64,000 bases of DNA from CAVRQM01 sp963838805 (GTDB taxonomy: Bacteria > Pseudomonadota > Alphaproteobacteria > Acetobacterales > Acetobacteraceae). The first letter of the stretch is position 1. Every line of letters starts with the position of its first letter. A model generated the notes under the pieces. It made no database searches and was not told where the DNA came from. It saw only the letters and a program-made list of their open reading frames with translations. The stretch spans positions 372,001-436,000 of the forward strand of contig CAWISK010000005.1 of assembly GCA_963838805.1 (NCBI GenBank). Direction: 5' to 3'. Shown one piece after another: positions 47,123 to 57,700 of the stretch. Position numbers and translations under genes: made by a program.

Positions 47123-48103
47123 TCACTGCCCGTGTGACTCGGCTGGCTCCCAGCCCGACGCCGGATCGTAGGCACGGATGGCATCGACCACCGATTGCGT
47201 GTCCGGCCCGAAATCCCTTTGCAGCACGCGGCCGTCAGGGCCGACCAGGAAGGTCATCACGCCGCTTTCGCGCCATGCCGCAGGCCAGGCGATCATCGCG
47301 AAGCCGCCGGTCATCGTCCCGTCCGGCTGTAGATAGCCACGCTCGCCGCCCGGCGCGTGCGGCCCCTGCGCCGTCAGGATGCGGAAATAGTAGCCACGAA
47401 ACGCATCGCCGGGCTCCCGCCCTTCCAGGAACTCCCGGTTCGCGCTGGCGAAGGACGCCAATGGGCTCGGCCCGGCCTTCGCCGCCGTGGCGGCGTCCCA
47501 CCACAGCCCATCGGTCTGACCCGACGTGCTCTGCACATATTGCGCGTATTCCGGCGAGCCGCCCGCGCTTTTGCGCGCCGCCGCATAGCTGCGCTCCGCA
47601 CCCACGAGAGCGCGCAACGTCGCGATCGCGGACAACTCGTCCTCGCCGATGCGGCGGGCCAGGATCTCCTGCTCGCCGGCCGCGGTATCGAACGCCCACT
47701 CCCGGCCGCGACGCACCAGCGGGATCGGCATGGGCCACCCGTTGCTGGCGACCAGAACGATCTTGTTCGGACCATCGTGGCGCAGGCCGACCTTCTCGCG
47801 CAACATCTCTGCCACATGCTGGCGCATCACGCGCCCGCTGGCCGGGTCGGCTCCCAGGACGAGCGCCGCGTGCTCATGGCCGAACATGTCGAGCAGCTTG
47901 CCCGTGTCATCGTCGGCCAGGGCCGCGGCGAGTGCCTGCACCGCCGCCTGTGGAGAGGTGAATGTCTCCTGGCCGGAACCGACGGCGGCCGGCGCCTCGG
48001 CCGGTGGCGGCGCGTTCTGCGCGATCGCTGCGGCCGGCGTGGCGCCGAGTAGCGCCGCGACAGCCAGCAGGCCAGCCAGTCGGAACCTGCCGCTAACGGC
48101 CAT
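47123..48103 (-). CDS. DUF2950 family exported protein
   Basis: 326 residues with a signal peptide (RLAGLLAVAALLGATPAAA, cleavage near AIA-QNA). Family blocks: FTSPQAAVQALAAALADDD, EWAFDTAAGEQEILARRIG, GYYFRILTAQGPHAPGGERG and MIAWPAAWRESGVMTFLVG. Periplasmic, function unknown; it commonly stands beside DUF3300. ATG 48103 overlaps the stop of the DUF3300 gene. Confidence 0.9.
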   Translation of the reverse strand: MAVSGRFRLAGLLAVAALLGATPAAAIAQNAPPPAEAPAAVGSGQETFTSPQAAVQALAAALADDDTGKLLDMFGHEHAALVLGADPASGRVMRQHVAEMLREKVGLRHDGPNKIVLVASNGWPMPIPLVRRGREWAFDTAAGEQEILARRIGEDELSAIATLRALVGAERSYAAARKSAGGSPEYAQYVQSTSGQTDGLWWDAATAAKAGPSPLASFASANREFLEGREPGDAFRGYYFRILTAQGPHAPGGERGYLQPDGTMTGGFAMIAWPAAWRESGVMTFLVGPDGRVLQRDFGPDTQSVVDAIRAYDPASGWEPAESHGQ

Positions 48104-49499
48104 GGAACCGCCCGCCGCCCACGAACCGGTTGCCGGACCGCAGGCTCGCGGCACCACGATTGCTGAAGCGATTGGCGGACCGACCATTCTGGAACCCCGC
48201 GAACGCGCCGCCCGACCGCTGGAACGTTGGGCGGCCGGCACCCTGGTTGACGTGCTGACCGCCGCCGAATGACGGACGGTTGCCCGCATAGGTGCCCGGC
48301 GTCCGCTGGGCAAGCCCGGCACCAGGCTGGCGGTGCGGGACGGCCCCGCCGCGATTCGCCAGGTTCTGCTGTATTGCCTGTCGCGATGGCGGCGAATGGC
48401 CGCCGACCGGAGCCCCCGGCTGACGTCCTCGCGCGCCGCCGTTCCGATCGGCAAGGCCAGGCAACCCGTTTTGCCTTGCCTGCGGGGCCACGCCCGCCGG
48501 CGGGCCCGGCGCGATTGGCCAGCCCGGAGCGGATCTGCGCCGCGTTCACCTGGCTGGCCTGGCCGCGCGTGGCAAGCGATGCCCGCTGGCGGGCCGTCGC
48601 CGTCCGGTCGGGATGCCAGGCATTCTCCCGGTTCTGCGTTACGCGGTTGTTGAACTGGGCACGCTGCGCGTCGGTCAGTCTCGTGTTATTGATGTTGACG
48701 TTGTTGGTGCGGTTGAAGGTGTTGACGTTGCCGCCGCCATAATATCCGCCCCAGCCCCAGTTGCCGCTGTAGATGCCGCGCGTACCCCAGCCGATCGCAT
48801 ATCCGACGGCCGCGCCGAACACCGCGCCAGTGGCGAAGGTGGCGGCCGGACTCGCGTAGTACGGATAGGCTGACGAGTAACCATACGGCATCGGCGCACC
48901 GGCCGCGACAGGCGCCACGACCACCTGCGGATTGTACTGCGGCACGTAAATCGTCTGCGGGTCGGCCGATTGTACGACGACCGTCTGGTTCTCCACCTTG
49001 ACCGACTGCTTGTCGTTCGATTTCAGGTTCCCGGCATCGTAGACGGTCTTGCGGAATGCCTGGATCGCGTTCAGCACGTCCGCCTGCTGCGCCACGACCG
49101 CATTGCCAAGCTGCTGCGTCCAGTCGAGATCCTGGTTCATCATGGCGACGACATCGGGATAGTTCAGCAGCGCCACGACCGATGGATCCCAGTCGGAGGG
49201 CGGCTTCAGCGACGCGTCGGTCTTGTGTCGATCAAGGAACCGTTGTGCTTCGACAATTTGTAGCGGTTGCGTGGAGGCGGGCAGCACGACCGACAACAGG
49301 TCGTCCGGATACAGGGCGATGCGTCCGACGAGCTGCTGCAAGGCCGCTGGCGCGAGCGGCTGGATGTCTGCGGTCGTACTCTGCGTCGCTTGCGCCCTTG
49401 CCGCCCGGGTCCAACCGGGCGCGGGCAGCAGCGAAGCGATCACCGTCAGCCCCAGTATAGCCCAGGTACAGCCAAGCGGTCACGGATGGTCGGTCGCAT
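48093..49499 (-). CDS. DUF3300 family exported protein (two frameshifts)
   Basis: Envelope protein with a DUF3300 core of about 230 residues: ALQQLVGRIALYPDDLLSVV, DWDPSVVALLNYPDVVAMM and PQTIYVPQYNPQVVV, then a Gly/Tyr-rich segment and a basic Gln/Asn/Arg/Gly-rich tail (ANRGGAVPHRQPGAGLAQRT) that looks disordered. The core frame opens only at 49443. ATG 49499 (MRPTIRDRLAV) joined by a one-base correction near 49465 gives WAILGLTVIASLLPAPGWTR and a full signal peptide. A second break near 48490 moves to the C-terminal tail. It is the first gene of the block. Function unknown. Confidence 0.8.
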
Positions 49500-49658
49500 G
49501 ATCGACTTCTTCGCCGCGGTGACGTGTGCGACCCTAACTGCCGCCGGTTCCGTCGCGCAAGAATTGTTTCTCGCGCCGCGGGCGACCTGACCGCAACCTC
49601 ACGCGCTGATGATTGGTGAATCGCGCCGGTCACGTAGCCGCAAGCGGGCGCGCGGCAG

Positions 49659-50513
49659 CTATGCTTCCAGCCGATAAATCCGCCGCGCCGTGCCGCCCCA
49701 CAACGCGCGCTTCTCGGCTTCGGTGCATCCGGACGTGCGGCGATCCAGCATGGCCACCCAATCCGGATAGGCATGGGTGAACTCGCTCACCGGCCAGTCG
49801 CTGCCGTACATGACGCGGTCGAAGCCGAAGCACTCGATGGCGTGCATGACGTAGGGGACGATCTGCGCTTCGGTCCAGGCGGCGTGGTCGGCCTCGGTGA
49901 CGACGCCCGAGATCTTGCAGACCACGTTGGGCAGCGAGGCCAGCTCGCGCATCTGCCCCCACCACGGCTCGCGCAGGCCCAGTGCGATGGCCGGCTTGCC
50001 GATATGATCCAGCACGAACGTCACCTCCGGGCAGCGGCGGGCCAGTTCGATCGCGAACACCATCGCCCAGTGCTTGATGCAGATGTCGAACGGCAGACCG
50101 CGCCGGCCCACCGCGCGGACGCCGGCCAGGAAGTCGGGCGCGAGGCAGATGCCCGGATCGACCTCGCCCTGAATCAGCCGGCGGATGCCACGCAGGGATG
50201 CGTTCTTCGCCAGCGCCGCCAGATCCTCCTCGACGGCCTCGCCCTTCTCCACAGGTGCGTGCGCCACCATGCCCATCAGGCGCGGGTCCGAATCCGCCAG
50301 CTCCTGCACGAACTCCGCCTCGGCCAGATGCTGCCCCGGATCGGCCGCCACCTCGGCGAACACCAGGCCCTCCACCTCGACCGGGCCGCGCGCCGCGTCG
50401 AACGTGTCGAGCAGGTTGCGCCGCTCGATCTTGGCACCGCGCATCCAGCCATAGGACAGGCGTTGCGGGTCGTACAGATGCACATGACTGTCGATGATCG
50501 GAAAATCCGGCAT
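49659..50513 (-). CDS. Amidohydrolase family 2 protein (PDC lactonase-like)
   Basis: 284 residues, TIM-barrel metal hydrolase. IIDSHVHLYDPQRLSYGW holds the first metal ligands (H-x-H); FVLDHIGKPAIALGLREPWW and VMYGSDWPVSEFTHAYPDW complete the site. The closest known activities are 2-pyrone-4,6-dicarboxylate and sugar lactone hydrolysis; the true substrate is not evident. ATG 50513, with GGGAAAC upstream. The EamA transporter gene follows it on the upstream side in the same orientation and might move a related compound. Confidence 0.85.
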   Translation of the reverse strand: MPDFPIIDSHVHLYDPQRLSYGWMRGAKIERRNLLDTFDAARGPVEVEGLVFAEVAADPGQHLAEAEFVQELADSDPRLMGMVAHAPVEKGEAVEEDLAALAKNASLRGIRRLIQGEVDPGICLAPDFLAGVRAVGRRGLPFDICIKHWAMVFAIELARRCPEVTFVLDHIGKPAIALGLREPWWGQMRELASLPNVVCKISGVVTEADHAAWTEAQIVPYVMHAIECFGFDRVMYGSDWPVSEFTHAYPDWVAMLDRRTSGCTEAEKRALWGGTARRIYRLEA

Positions 50514-50538
50514 GGGCGTTTCCCTTTCCGTGCCTGCT

Positions 50539-51366
50539 TCAGCGGCGCTGGCCCCAGGCAATGAAGCCGCCGACGGCGCCCAGCACGACGGCACCACCCA
50601 GCAGCGTCTGGAGCGTAGGCGCCTCGGCGAAGGCCAGCCACACCCAGAGCGGCGCCAGCGGCGCGTCCAGCGCCCCGTACAGCGCCGTCTCGCCGGCCGT
50701 GACGTGGCGCGCGCCCAGCACCATCAGGATCAGGCCGAACCCGTTCTGCAACATGCCGAACAGCGCCGCCCAGGCGATCTCGGCGGGGGCGGCGGCCAGC
50801 GGATGCGCCCAGGGTGCGACCACCACAGCCGTCACGAGCGCCGCGGCCGCCATCGCCGGCGCCGTCGGCGTATGGCTGCGCCAGCGCAGCACCACCATGA
50901 ACAGCGCCGAGGCGAGCATCATGCCCAGCGCCAGCACGTCGCCGAGCAGATGCGCCTGCGCCTGCGCGCCGCTCATCATCACGACCATGCCGACCAGTGT
51001 CGCAAGGCAGGCGGCCAGCATCATCGGCCCGGCCCGCTCGCGCAGCAGCAGCCAGGCGAGTGCCGCCGTGCCTAACGGCACCGTGGCATAGATCACCGAG
51101 ACTTCGGCCACCGAGGACAGGCGCAGCGACCAGACGAAGCTGATCATCGCGACACTGCCGCTGGCCGCCAGCAGCACGCCCGGCCAGCCCATCGCCCGCG
51201 CGGTCGCGGCCCAGCCGCCGCGCTGTCGCCAGGCGATGAAGCCCGCGATCGTGAGGCCGGAGAAGATGCCGCGCCAGAACAGCAGCGCCGGCGCATCGAG
51301 CGTGATCAGCCGGGTGAAGAACCCGGCACTGCTGAACGCCACCGCCGACGCCACCATCAGCAGCAC
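50539..51366 (-). CDS. EamA/DMT-superfamily transporter
   Basis: 275 residues in this frame, ten hydrophobic segments forming two EamA repeats (about 1-125 and 140-275). Blocks: SSAGFFTRLITLDAPALLFW, SLRLSSVAEVSVIYATVPLG and GETALYGALDAPLAPLWVWL. Probably an exporter of a small metabolite. GTG 51366 is the first start in frame, but the natural N-terminus may lie further up: a GTG at 51421 begins MPPRRRRGG in another frame, and a one-base change would add about 18 residues. Confidence 0.83.
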   Translation of the reverse strand: MLLMVASAVAFSSAGFFTRLITLDAPALLFWRGIFSGLTIAGFIAWRQRGGWAATARAMGWPGVLLAASGSVAMISFVWSLRLSSVAEVSVIYATVPLGTAALAWLLLRERAGPMMLAACLATLVGMVVMMSGAQAQAHLLGDVLALGMMLASALFMVVLRWRSHTPTAPAMAAAALVTAVVVAPWAHPLAAAPAEIAWAALFGMLQNGFGLILMVLGARHVTAGETALYGALDAPLAPLWVWLAFAEAPTLQTLLGGAVVLGAVGGFIAWGQRR

Positions 51367-51421
51367 GCCGGTCCGGTGCGCCCGATCGGCGCGTGCCGCC
51401 GCGGCGGCGGCGGGGCGGCAC

Positions 51422-51850
51422 TCACCGGCGGCGCAGGCCGAGGCGGGAAATCTCGATCTTGGGGCAGCGATCCATCACCACCTCGATCCCGGCCGCGCGA
51501 GCGGCACTGGCCGCCGCCTCATTGATCACGCCGAGCTGCATCCACACCACCCCCGCGCCGATGGCGATCGCATCCTCGACGACCGGGCCGACCTGGTCGG
51601 GGGCACGGAACACATCCACCATGTCCACCCGCTCGCCAATGTCGCGCAGCCGGGCCGCGACCGGCTCGCCGAGCAGGGTCTGCCCCGCGAGCCCCGGATT
51701 GACCGGGATCACCCGGTAGCCGTGCTGCTGCAGAAACCCCATCACTTCGTGGCTCGGCCGCTCCGGCTTTGCCGAGGCGCCCACCAGGGCGATCGTGCGC
51801 ACCCGTTCCAATATGTCCCGGATTCGCCCGTGCACGGCCGCGTCGTCCAT
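51422..51850 (-). CDS. CoA-binding domain protein (YccU-like)
   Basis: 142 residues. A Rossmann-like CoA-binding domain: TIALVGASAKPERPSHEVMG, GYRVIPVNPGLAGQTLLGEP, VDMVDVFRAPDQVGPVVEDA and GVVWMQLGVINEAAA. Stand-alone members bind CoA or derivatives; role unknown. ATG 51850 is chosen over one at 51895 because MDDAAVHGRI leads directly into the domain. It diverges from the GMC oxidoreductase with about 65 bases between starts. Confidence 0.88.
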   Translation of the reverse strand: MDDAAVHGRIRDILERVRTIALVGASAKPERPSHEVMGFLQQHGYRVIPVNPGLAGQTLLGEPVAARLRDIGERVDMVDVFRAPDQVGPVVEDAIAIGAGVVWMQLGVINEAAASAARAAGIEVVMDRCPKIEISRLGLRRR

Positions 51851-51915
51851 GAAGCCCTCCCGTCCGGGGAGTGTTGTGGCAGACTGGCGCGGCATTGGTC
51901 GAGCGGGGCGGGCGG

Positions 51916-53577
51916 GTGGACGCAGAGGTTTTCGATACCGTGATCGTGGGCGCCGGCTCCGCCGGCTGCGTGCTGGCCAACCGGCTGAGTGCCGAGGCGC
52001 AGCGCCGCGTGCTCGTGCTGGAATATGGCGGCAGCGACCGCTCGGTGCTGATCCAGATGCCGGCCGCGCTGTCGATCCCGCTCAACATGGATCGCTACAA
52101 TTGGGGCTACGAGTCCGAACCCGAGCCGCACCTTGGCGGGCGCGTGATGAACACGCCGCGCGGCAGGGTGCTGGGCGGCTCGTCGTCGATCAACGGCATG
52201 GTGTACATCCGCGGCAATCCGCGCGATTTCGACCGCTGGGAGAGCGAAGGGGCAAACGGCTGGGCGTATCGCGACGTGCTGCCGTATTTCCGCCGAGCGG
52301 AGACCCGCGCGGAGGGCGGCGACGAGTACCGCGGCGATTCCGGACCGCTGCACACGCAAGACGGCACGCTCGCCAACCCGTTGTATCGCGCCTGGATCGA
52401 GGCCGGGAAGCAGGCCGGCTATCCGGTCACCCAGGACGTCAACGGCTTCCAGCAGGAAGGCTTCGGCCGGATGGACATGACGGTGCATCGAGGAAGGCGC
52501 TGGAGTGCGGCCAATGCCTATCTCAACCCCGTGATGGGACGGCCGAATTTGCGGGTGATCACGAATGCGCTGGTCACATCCATCATCTTCGAGGGCCGGC
52601 GTGCCGCCGGCGTGCGCTACCGCCATGATGGACAGGACCGGGTCGCGCGCGCCGAGAGCGAGGTGATCCTGTGCGGCGGGCCGATCAATTCGCCGCAATT
52701 GCTGATGCTGTCGGGCATCGGCCCCGCCGCCGAACTGGCGCGGCACGGCATCGGGGTGCGCCACGACCTGCCGGGCGTGGGCGAGAACCTGCAAGATCAT
52801 CTGGAGTTCTACTTCCAGGTCGCCGTGCGCCAGCCGATCACGCTCTATTCCTCGATGAACGTGCTGGGCAAGGGGCTGATCGGCGCGCGCTGGCTGCTGC
52901 GCCATGACGGGCTGGGGGCCACCAACCATTTCGAAAGCTGCGGCTTCATCCGCAGCCGCCCCGGCATCGAGTTTCCCGACATCCAGTACCATTTCCTGCC
53001 ACTCGCCGTGCGCTATGACGGGCGCGCGGTGGCGGCGGGACACTCGATGCAGGCGCATGTGGGGCCGATGCGCAGCAAGAGTCGCGGCTGGGTACGGTTG
53101 CGCTCGACCGATCCCGACGACAAGCCGCGCATCCTGTTCAACTACATGAGCCACCCGGACGACTGGGCCGAGATGCGCGCCTGCGTGCGGCTGACGCGCG
53201 AAATCTTCGCACAGGCGGCGTTCGACCCCTATCGCGGCGAGGAGATCCAGCCCGGCGCCGCCGTGGAGAGCGACGAGCAGATCGACGCGTTCGTGCGCGA
53301 CCACGTGGAGAGCGCGTACCATCCCTGCGGCACCTGCCGCATGGGGCGGCCGGACGACAGGCTGGCGGTGGTCGATCCGCACACGCGCGTGATCGGCGTT
53401 GACGGGCTGCACGTGGTGGACAGCTCGATCATGCCCTCGGTCACGACGGGGAACCTCAACGCCCCCACCATCATGATCGGGGAGAAGGCCGCGGACGCGA
53501 TCCTGGGCCGCGCGCCGCTCGCCGCATCCAACGCACCCGTGTACGAGGCTGCGGGTTGGGAAACGACGCAACGATAG
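51916..53577 (+). CDS. GMC-family FAD oxidoreductase (choline dehydrogenase-like)
   Basis: 553 residues. FAD site DTVIVGAGSAGCVLANRLSA, GMC signature 1 (RGRVLGGSSSINGMVYIRGN) and signature 2 (GGPINSPQLLMLSGIGPA), with the catalytic His pair in ESAYHPCGTCRMG and TGNLNAPTIMIGEKAAD. Oxidises an alcohol, with electrons passed to the respiratory chain; homologues act on choline or other alcohols. No betaine aldehyde dehydrogenase lies beside it, so choline specificity is not supported. GTG 51916 places the FAD motif at residue 8. Confidence 0.9.
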   Translation: MDAEVFDTVIVGAGSAGCVLANRLSAEAQRRVLVLEYGGSDRSVLIQMPAALSIPLNMDRYNWGYESEPEPHLGGRVMNTPRGRVLGGSSSINGMVYIRGNPRDFDRWESEGANGWAYRDVLPYFRRAETRAEGGDEYRGDSGPLHTQDGTLANPLYRAWIEAGKQAGYPVTQDVNGFQQEGFGRMDMTVHRGRRWSAANAYLNPVMGRPNLRVITNALVTSIIFEGRRAAGVRYRHDGQDRVARAESEVILCGGPINSPQLLMLSGIGPAAELARHGIGVRHDLPGVGENLQDHLEFYFQVAVRQPITLYSSMNVLGKGLIGARWLLRHDGLGATNHFESCGFIRSRPGIEFPDIQYHFLPLAVRYDGRAVAAGHSMQAHVGPMRSKSRGWVRLRSTDPDDKPRILFNYMSHPDDWAEMRACVRLTREIFAQAAFDPYRGEEIQPGAAVESDEQIDAFVRDHVESAYHPCGTCRMGRPDDRLAVVDPHTRVIGVDGLHVVDSSIMPSVTTGNLNAPTIMIGEKAADAILGRAPLAASNAPVYEAAGWETTQR

Positions 53578-53598
53578 CGATGGAACCGAACCAGGGAC

Positions 53599-54757
53599 TC
53601 ACGAGGTTTGCGCCTTGCCGCTCGCGATAGGCTGGACAACTGCGCCGGGTCCAATCTTTTGCAGATTGCCCGTGATCACCAGATCGCCCTTGGAGATACC
53701 CTGAAGAGCGACGAGGTCGCCGACCGCCGTCCCGGTCGAGACAAGTCGCTGCTCAACCTTGTTGCCCGCGCCCACGACATAGACGAACTTGCCGAACTGG
53801 CTCGATCCGATCGCCGTCTGCGGCACCAGCAGCGCATCAGGCAATTCGCGCACGTGCAGCCGGATGCGCACATACTGGCCCGGAAGCAGCACCCGATCGG
53901 CGTTGCCGATCGTGGCGCGGGCGGTGATCGTGCCGGTCGCGCGGTCCACGGCATTGTCGATGAACGTCAGCTCGCCATGATGGGTCGATGAGATTTCGCC
54001 GGGCACGAAGACGTCGACCGGAATCCGACCCTTGGCGCGCGCTGCCTGGATTTCCAGGAGATCCGTCTCGCTGGGATCAAAGGTGACGTAGATCGGAGCA
54101 AGCTGCACCAGCGTATTCAGCACCGTGCCGGCGGCGCTGACCAGCGTGCCGACCGGCGCCTGATTGCGCCCGATCCGCCCGGCGAAGGGCGCCCGAATCT
54201 CCGTATGGTCCAGATTGAGCTGCGCCATGCGGACGGCCGCCTGGTCCGCGGCAAGCCCCGCCTGCGCCTCGTCCATGGTGCTCGTGCGCTGGTCGAACGC
54301 GTCCCGCGCGAGCCAGCCGTCCTTGGCAAGCGAGTTGCCTCGCCGGAAGTTCGATCGTGCGTAGTCGAGCGAGGCGGCATCACGCCGCACCTGCGCGGTC
54401 GCCTGATCGAGCGAGGCCTGGAAGTCGCGCGCGTCGATCCTGTACAGGAGATCGCCCGGCTTGACATCGGCGCCGTCATGGACGGTCTGCTCCTGCAGGT
54501 AGCCGGACACCTTGGCCTGGAGCGCGATCTGGCGGATCGATTCGGTGCGGGCCGAGTACTCCAGATACACTGGAATGGACTTGCGGATCACCGTCGCCAC
54601 GGGCACGGGCATCGCCATCGCATGGGCCGGCGTGGCCGCATGGGCTGCCCCGCGGCCCAGCTCCACCCCGCCCCGCGCGATCACAAGGGCGCGCCGCCAC
54701 CACGACAAGCGCCGCCGCCGCGGCAAGAACTGCTTTCAAAACGCGCATCGTGTTCAT
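53599..54757 (-). CDS. RND efflux periplasmic adaptor (membrane fusion protein; frameshifted)
   Basis: Links an inner-membrane RND pump to an outer-membrane channel. ATG 54757 gives a signal sequence, MNTMRVLKAVLAAAAALVVV; one base change near 54690 joins it to GGVELGRGAAHA and the adaptor proper. Barrel-lipoyl motifs: SIRQIALQAKVSGYLQEQTV, YRIDARDFQASLDQATAQVR, HTEIRAPFAGRIGRNQAPVG, and LLPGQYVRIRLHVRELPDAL at the end. Hairpin length is that of AcrA/MexA. Eight bases lie between it and the pump gene. The outer-membrane component is not in the window. Confidence 0.92.
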
Positions 54758-54765
54758 CTCCGCCT

Positions 54766-57700
54766 TTATTCCGCGGCCTCGGGTTTCTCGTCGAGATCAT
54801 ACCCCGCCAGCACCGGCACGCGCTTTGCGGCCGGCCTGCGCTCCCGCAGCATCTCGATCGTGGCATAGAAGACCGGAACGAAGATCAGCGTCAGGAAAGT
54901 CGCCGCGAGCATGCCGCCAAAGACGGTTGTGCCGATCGACTGGCGGCTTGCCGCCCCCGCCCCCGTCGCGAACATCAGGGGCAGGACACCCAGGATGAAG
55001 GCGAAAGCGGTCATCAGGATCGGACGCAGCCGCAGCCGTGCCGCCTCCATCGCCGCCTCCACGATGTCCAGCCCTTCCTCGCGACGGCGCTTGGCGAACT
55101 CGACGATCAGGATGGCGTTCTTCGCGGCGAGGCCGATCAGCATCACGAAGCCGATCTGCGAATACACGTCGATCTCCCTCTGACGGACCCACAGCGCGAG
55201 CAAAGCCCCGAACAGGCCGAGCGGCACCGCCAGCAGGACCATGAAAGGCATCGTCCAGCTCTCGTATTGCGCGGCCAGGATCAGGAAGACGAAGACGATC
55301 GCGAGCGCGAAGATCAGTGTCGCGATCGACCCCGCCTTCAGCTCCTGGAGCGTGATGCCGGTCCATTCGAAGCCGAAATTCCTGGGCAGGGCGATCGCCG
55401 CCGCGCGCTCCATCGCCGCGACGGCCTGGCCGGAGCTGAAGCCGGGGGCGGCGGCGCCGTTGATCAGGGCCGACGCATAGTTGTTGTAGTGGGGAACCGT
55501 CTCGGGGCCGACGACCGGGCGCAGACTGCCGAGCGTGCTCAGCGGCACCATGCCGCCCGACGCGTTGCGGACGAACAGCCGTGAAAGGTCGCTGGCCGAG
55601 GCTCGCGCCGCCTTGTCGGCCTGGATCGTCACCCGGAAGGTACGGCCGAACAGGTTGAAGTCGTTGACGTAGAGCGAGCCGAGATAGATCTGCAACGTGT
55701 TGAACACGTCAGGCAGGCTGAGGCCCAGCAGCTTCGCCTTGGTGCGGTCGAGATCGTAGTCGTATTGCGGGGTCGTCGTGCTGAACGTGGTGAACACCTG
55801 CTGCGGACTGATCTCCGGCTGCTTGCGCGCTTCGGCGATCAGCGCCTGGGTCGCCTCGCTCAGGGCGGCGCTGCCACGCCCCGTCAGATCCTCGACCTCG
55901 AACTCGAACCCGCCAGTGGCACCAAGCCCGGGGATCGAGGGTGGGTCGAAACTGAGTGCCATCGCATCCGGCAACTGAAACAGGATCGGGCGCACCGAGG
56001 CCACGATGCGTGACGCGCTGAGCTCCGGCCCGCGCTCCGCCCACGGCTTGAGGATCGCGAACTCCACCGCCGAGTTGGATTGGCTGGCGCCGGTGAGGAA
56101 GTTGAGGCCGCTGATCGAGCCGACGATCTGCACGCCTGGCCTGTGCTGCAGGATGTCGCGGACCTGCTTGGCGACGACGTCGGTCCGCTGCAGCGAGGCT
56201 CCGTCGGGAAGCTGGATTACCACGAAGAAATACCCCTGGTCCTCGACCGGCAGGAAGGTCGAGGGAATGCGTAGCGACAGCGCATAGGTGGCGACGAGCC
56301 CCGCCACGAACACGCCGAGCACCACCCAGCGCCCGCGAATGAGCTGACGCACGCCGCGGGAATAGGCGTGGGAGAGCCAGTCGAACCCAGCGTTGAACCA
56401 GCGGAACGGCAGGAAGGACGAGTGCGGACGCCCGCGCAGGAAGGCGGCACTGAGCGCCGGGCTTAGCGTGAGGGAATTGAACGCCGACAATCCCACCGAG
56501 ATGGCGACCGTCAGGGCAAACTGGTTGTAGAGCCGTCCCGCGACGCCGGGAATGAAGGCGACCGGTATGAACACCGCCATCAGCACCGCGGTCGTGGCCA
56601 GGATCGGACCCGTGACCTCCTTCATTGCCTGACGCGTGGCAGCGAGCGGGCGCAATCCCGCTTCGAGCTGCCGCTCCACATTCTCGACCACCACGATCGC
56701 GTCATCGACGACGAGGCCGATCGCCAGTACCATGCCGAGCAGGCTGAGCATGTTCAGCGAGAAGCCCACGACCTGCATGATCGCGAGCGTCGCCACGAGC
56801 GAAACGGGAATGGCGATCGTGGGAATGATCGTCGTGCGCCAGCTCTGCAGAAAGACGAACACGACGGCGATGACCAGGAGCAGGGCCTCGCCCAGCGTGA
56901 TCAGCACGTCGTGCATCGCCGCGGCCACGAAACGGGTCGTGTCGTAGTGCATGGCGTAGTGGATCCCGGCGGGGAAGCGCGCCGACAGATCCCGCATCTT
57001 GTCCTGGACGCGCTTTTGCAGGTCGAGCGCGTTGGAGCCGGGCATCTGGTAGATGGCGAGCACGACGGTCGGCTGGTCGCCGAAGAACCCTGACGACGAG
57101 TATTGCAGGGCGCCGAGCTCGATGCGCGCGACGTCGCGCAGCCGGACGAGCGCGCCGCTCGAAGGGTCCGCGCGCACGACGATGTCGCCGAACTGGGCGG
57201 GATCGCTCAGACGGCCGACGGCGTTCACCTGCATCTCGAACGGCGTGCCCGGGGGTGCGGGAGACTGGCCGATCTTTCCTGCGGCAACCTGGATGTTCTG
57301 CTCGCTGATGGCGTTCTGCACGTCAACGGCGGTGATCCCGAGCTTGGCGAGCTTGTCGGGGTCGAGCCAGACACGCATCGAGTAGCGCCGCTCGCCGAAG
57401 ATCTGCACGTCGCCCACGCCGGGCAGGCGCTTCAGCGGATCGACCACTTGCAGATAGGCGTAATTGCTGAGGGCCACCGGGTCCACGGAGTGGTCCGGCG
57501 AGGTCAGGTTGACGATCAGGACGAAGTTCGGGTTCTGCTTGCGGATCGTCACACCGCCCTGATTGACGATCGCCGGCAGCGAAGATGCGGCCTGGGCCAC
57601 GCGGTTCTGCACATCCACGGCCGCGATATCGAGCGGATAGCCGACATTGAAGGTGATGGTGATGTTGGAGCTGCCGTCATTGGAGCTCGACGACGACATG

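Noticed and set aside
53578..53598. Terminator between the GMC oxidoreductase and the convergent RND adaptor
   Set aside because: Only 21 bases lie between the stops and no stem is visible.
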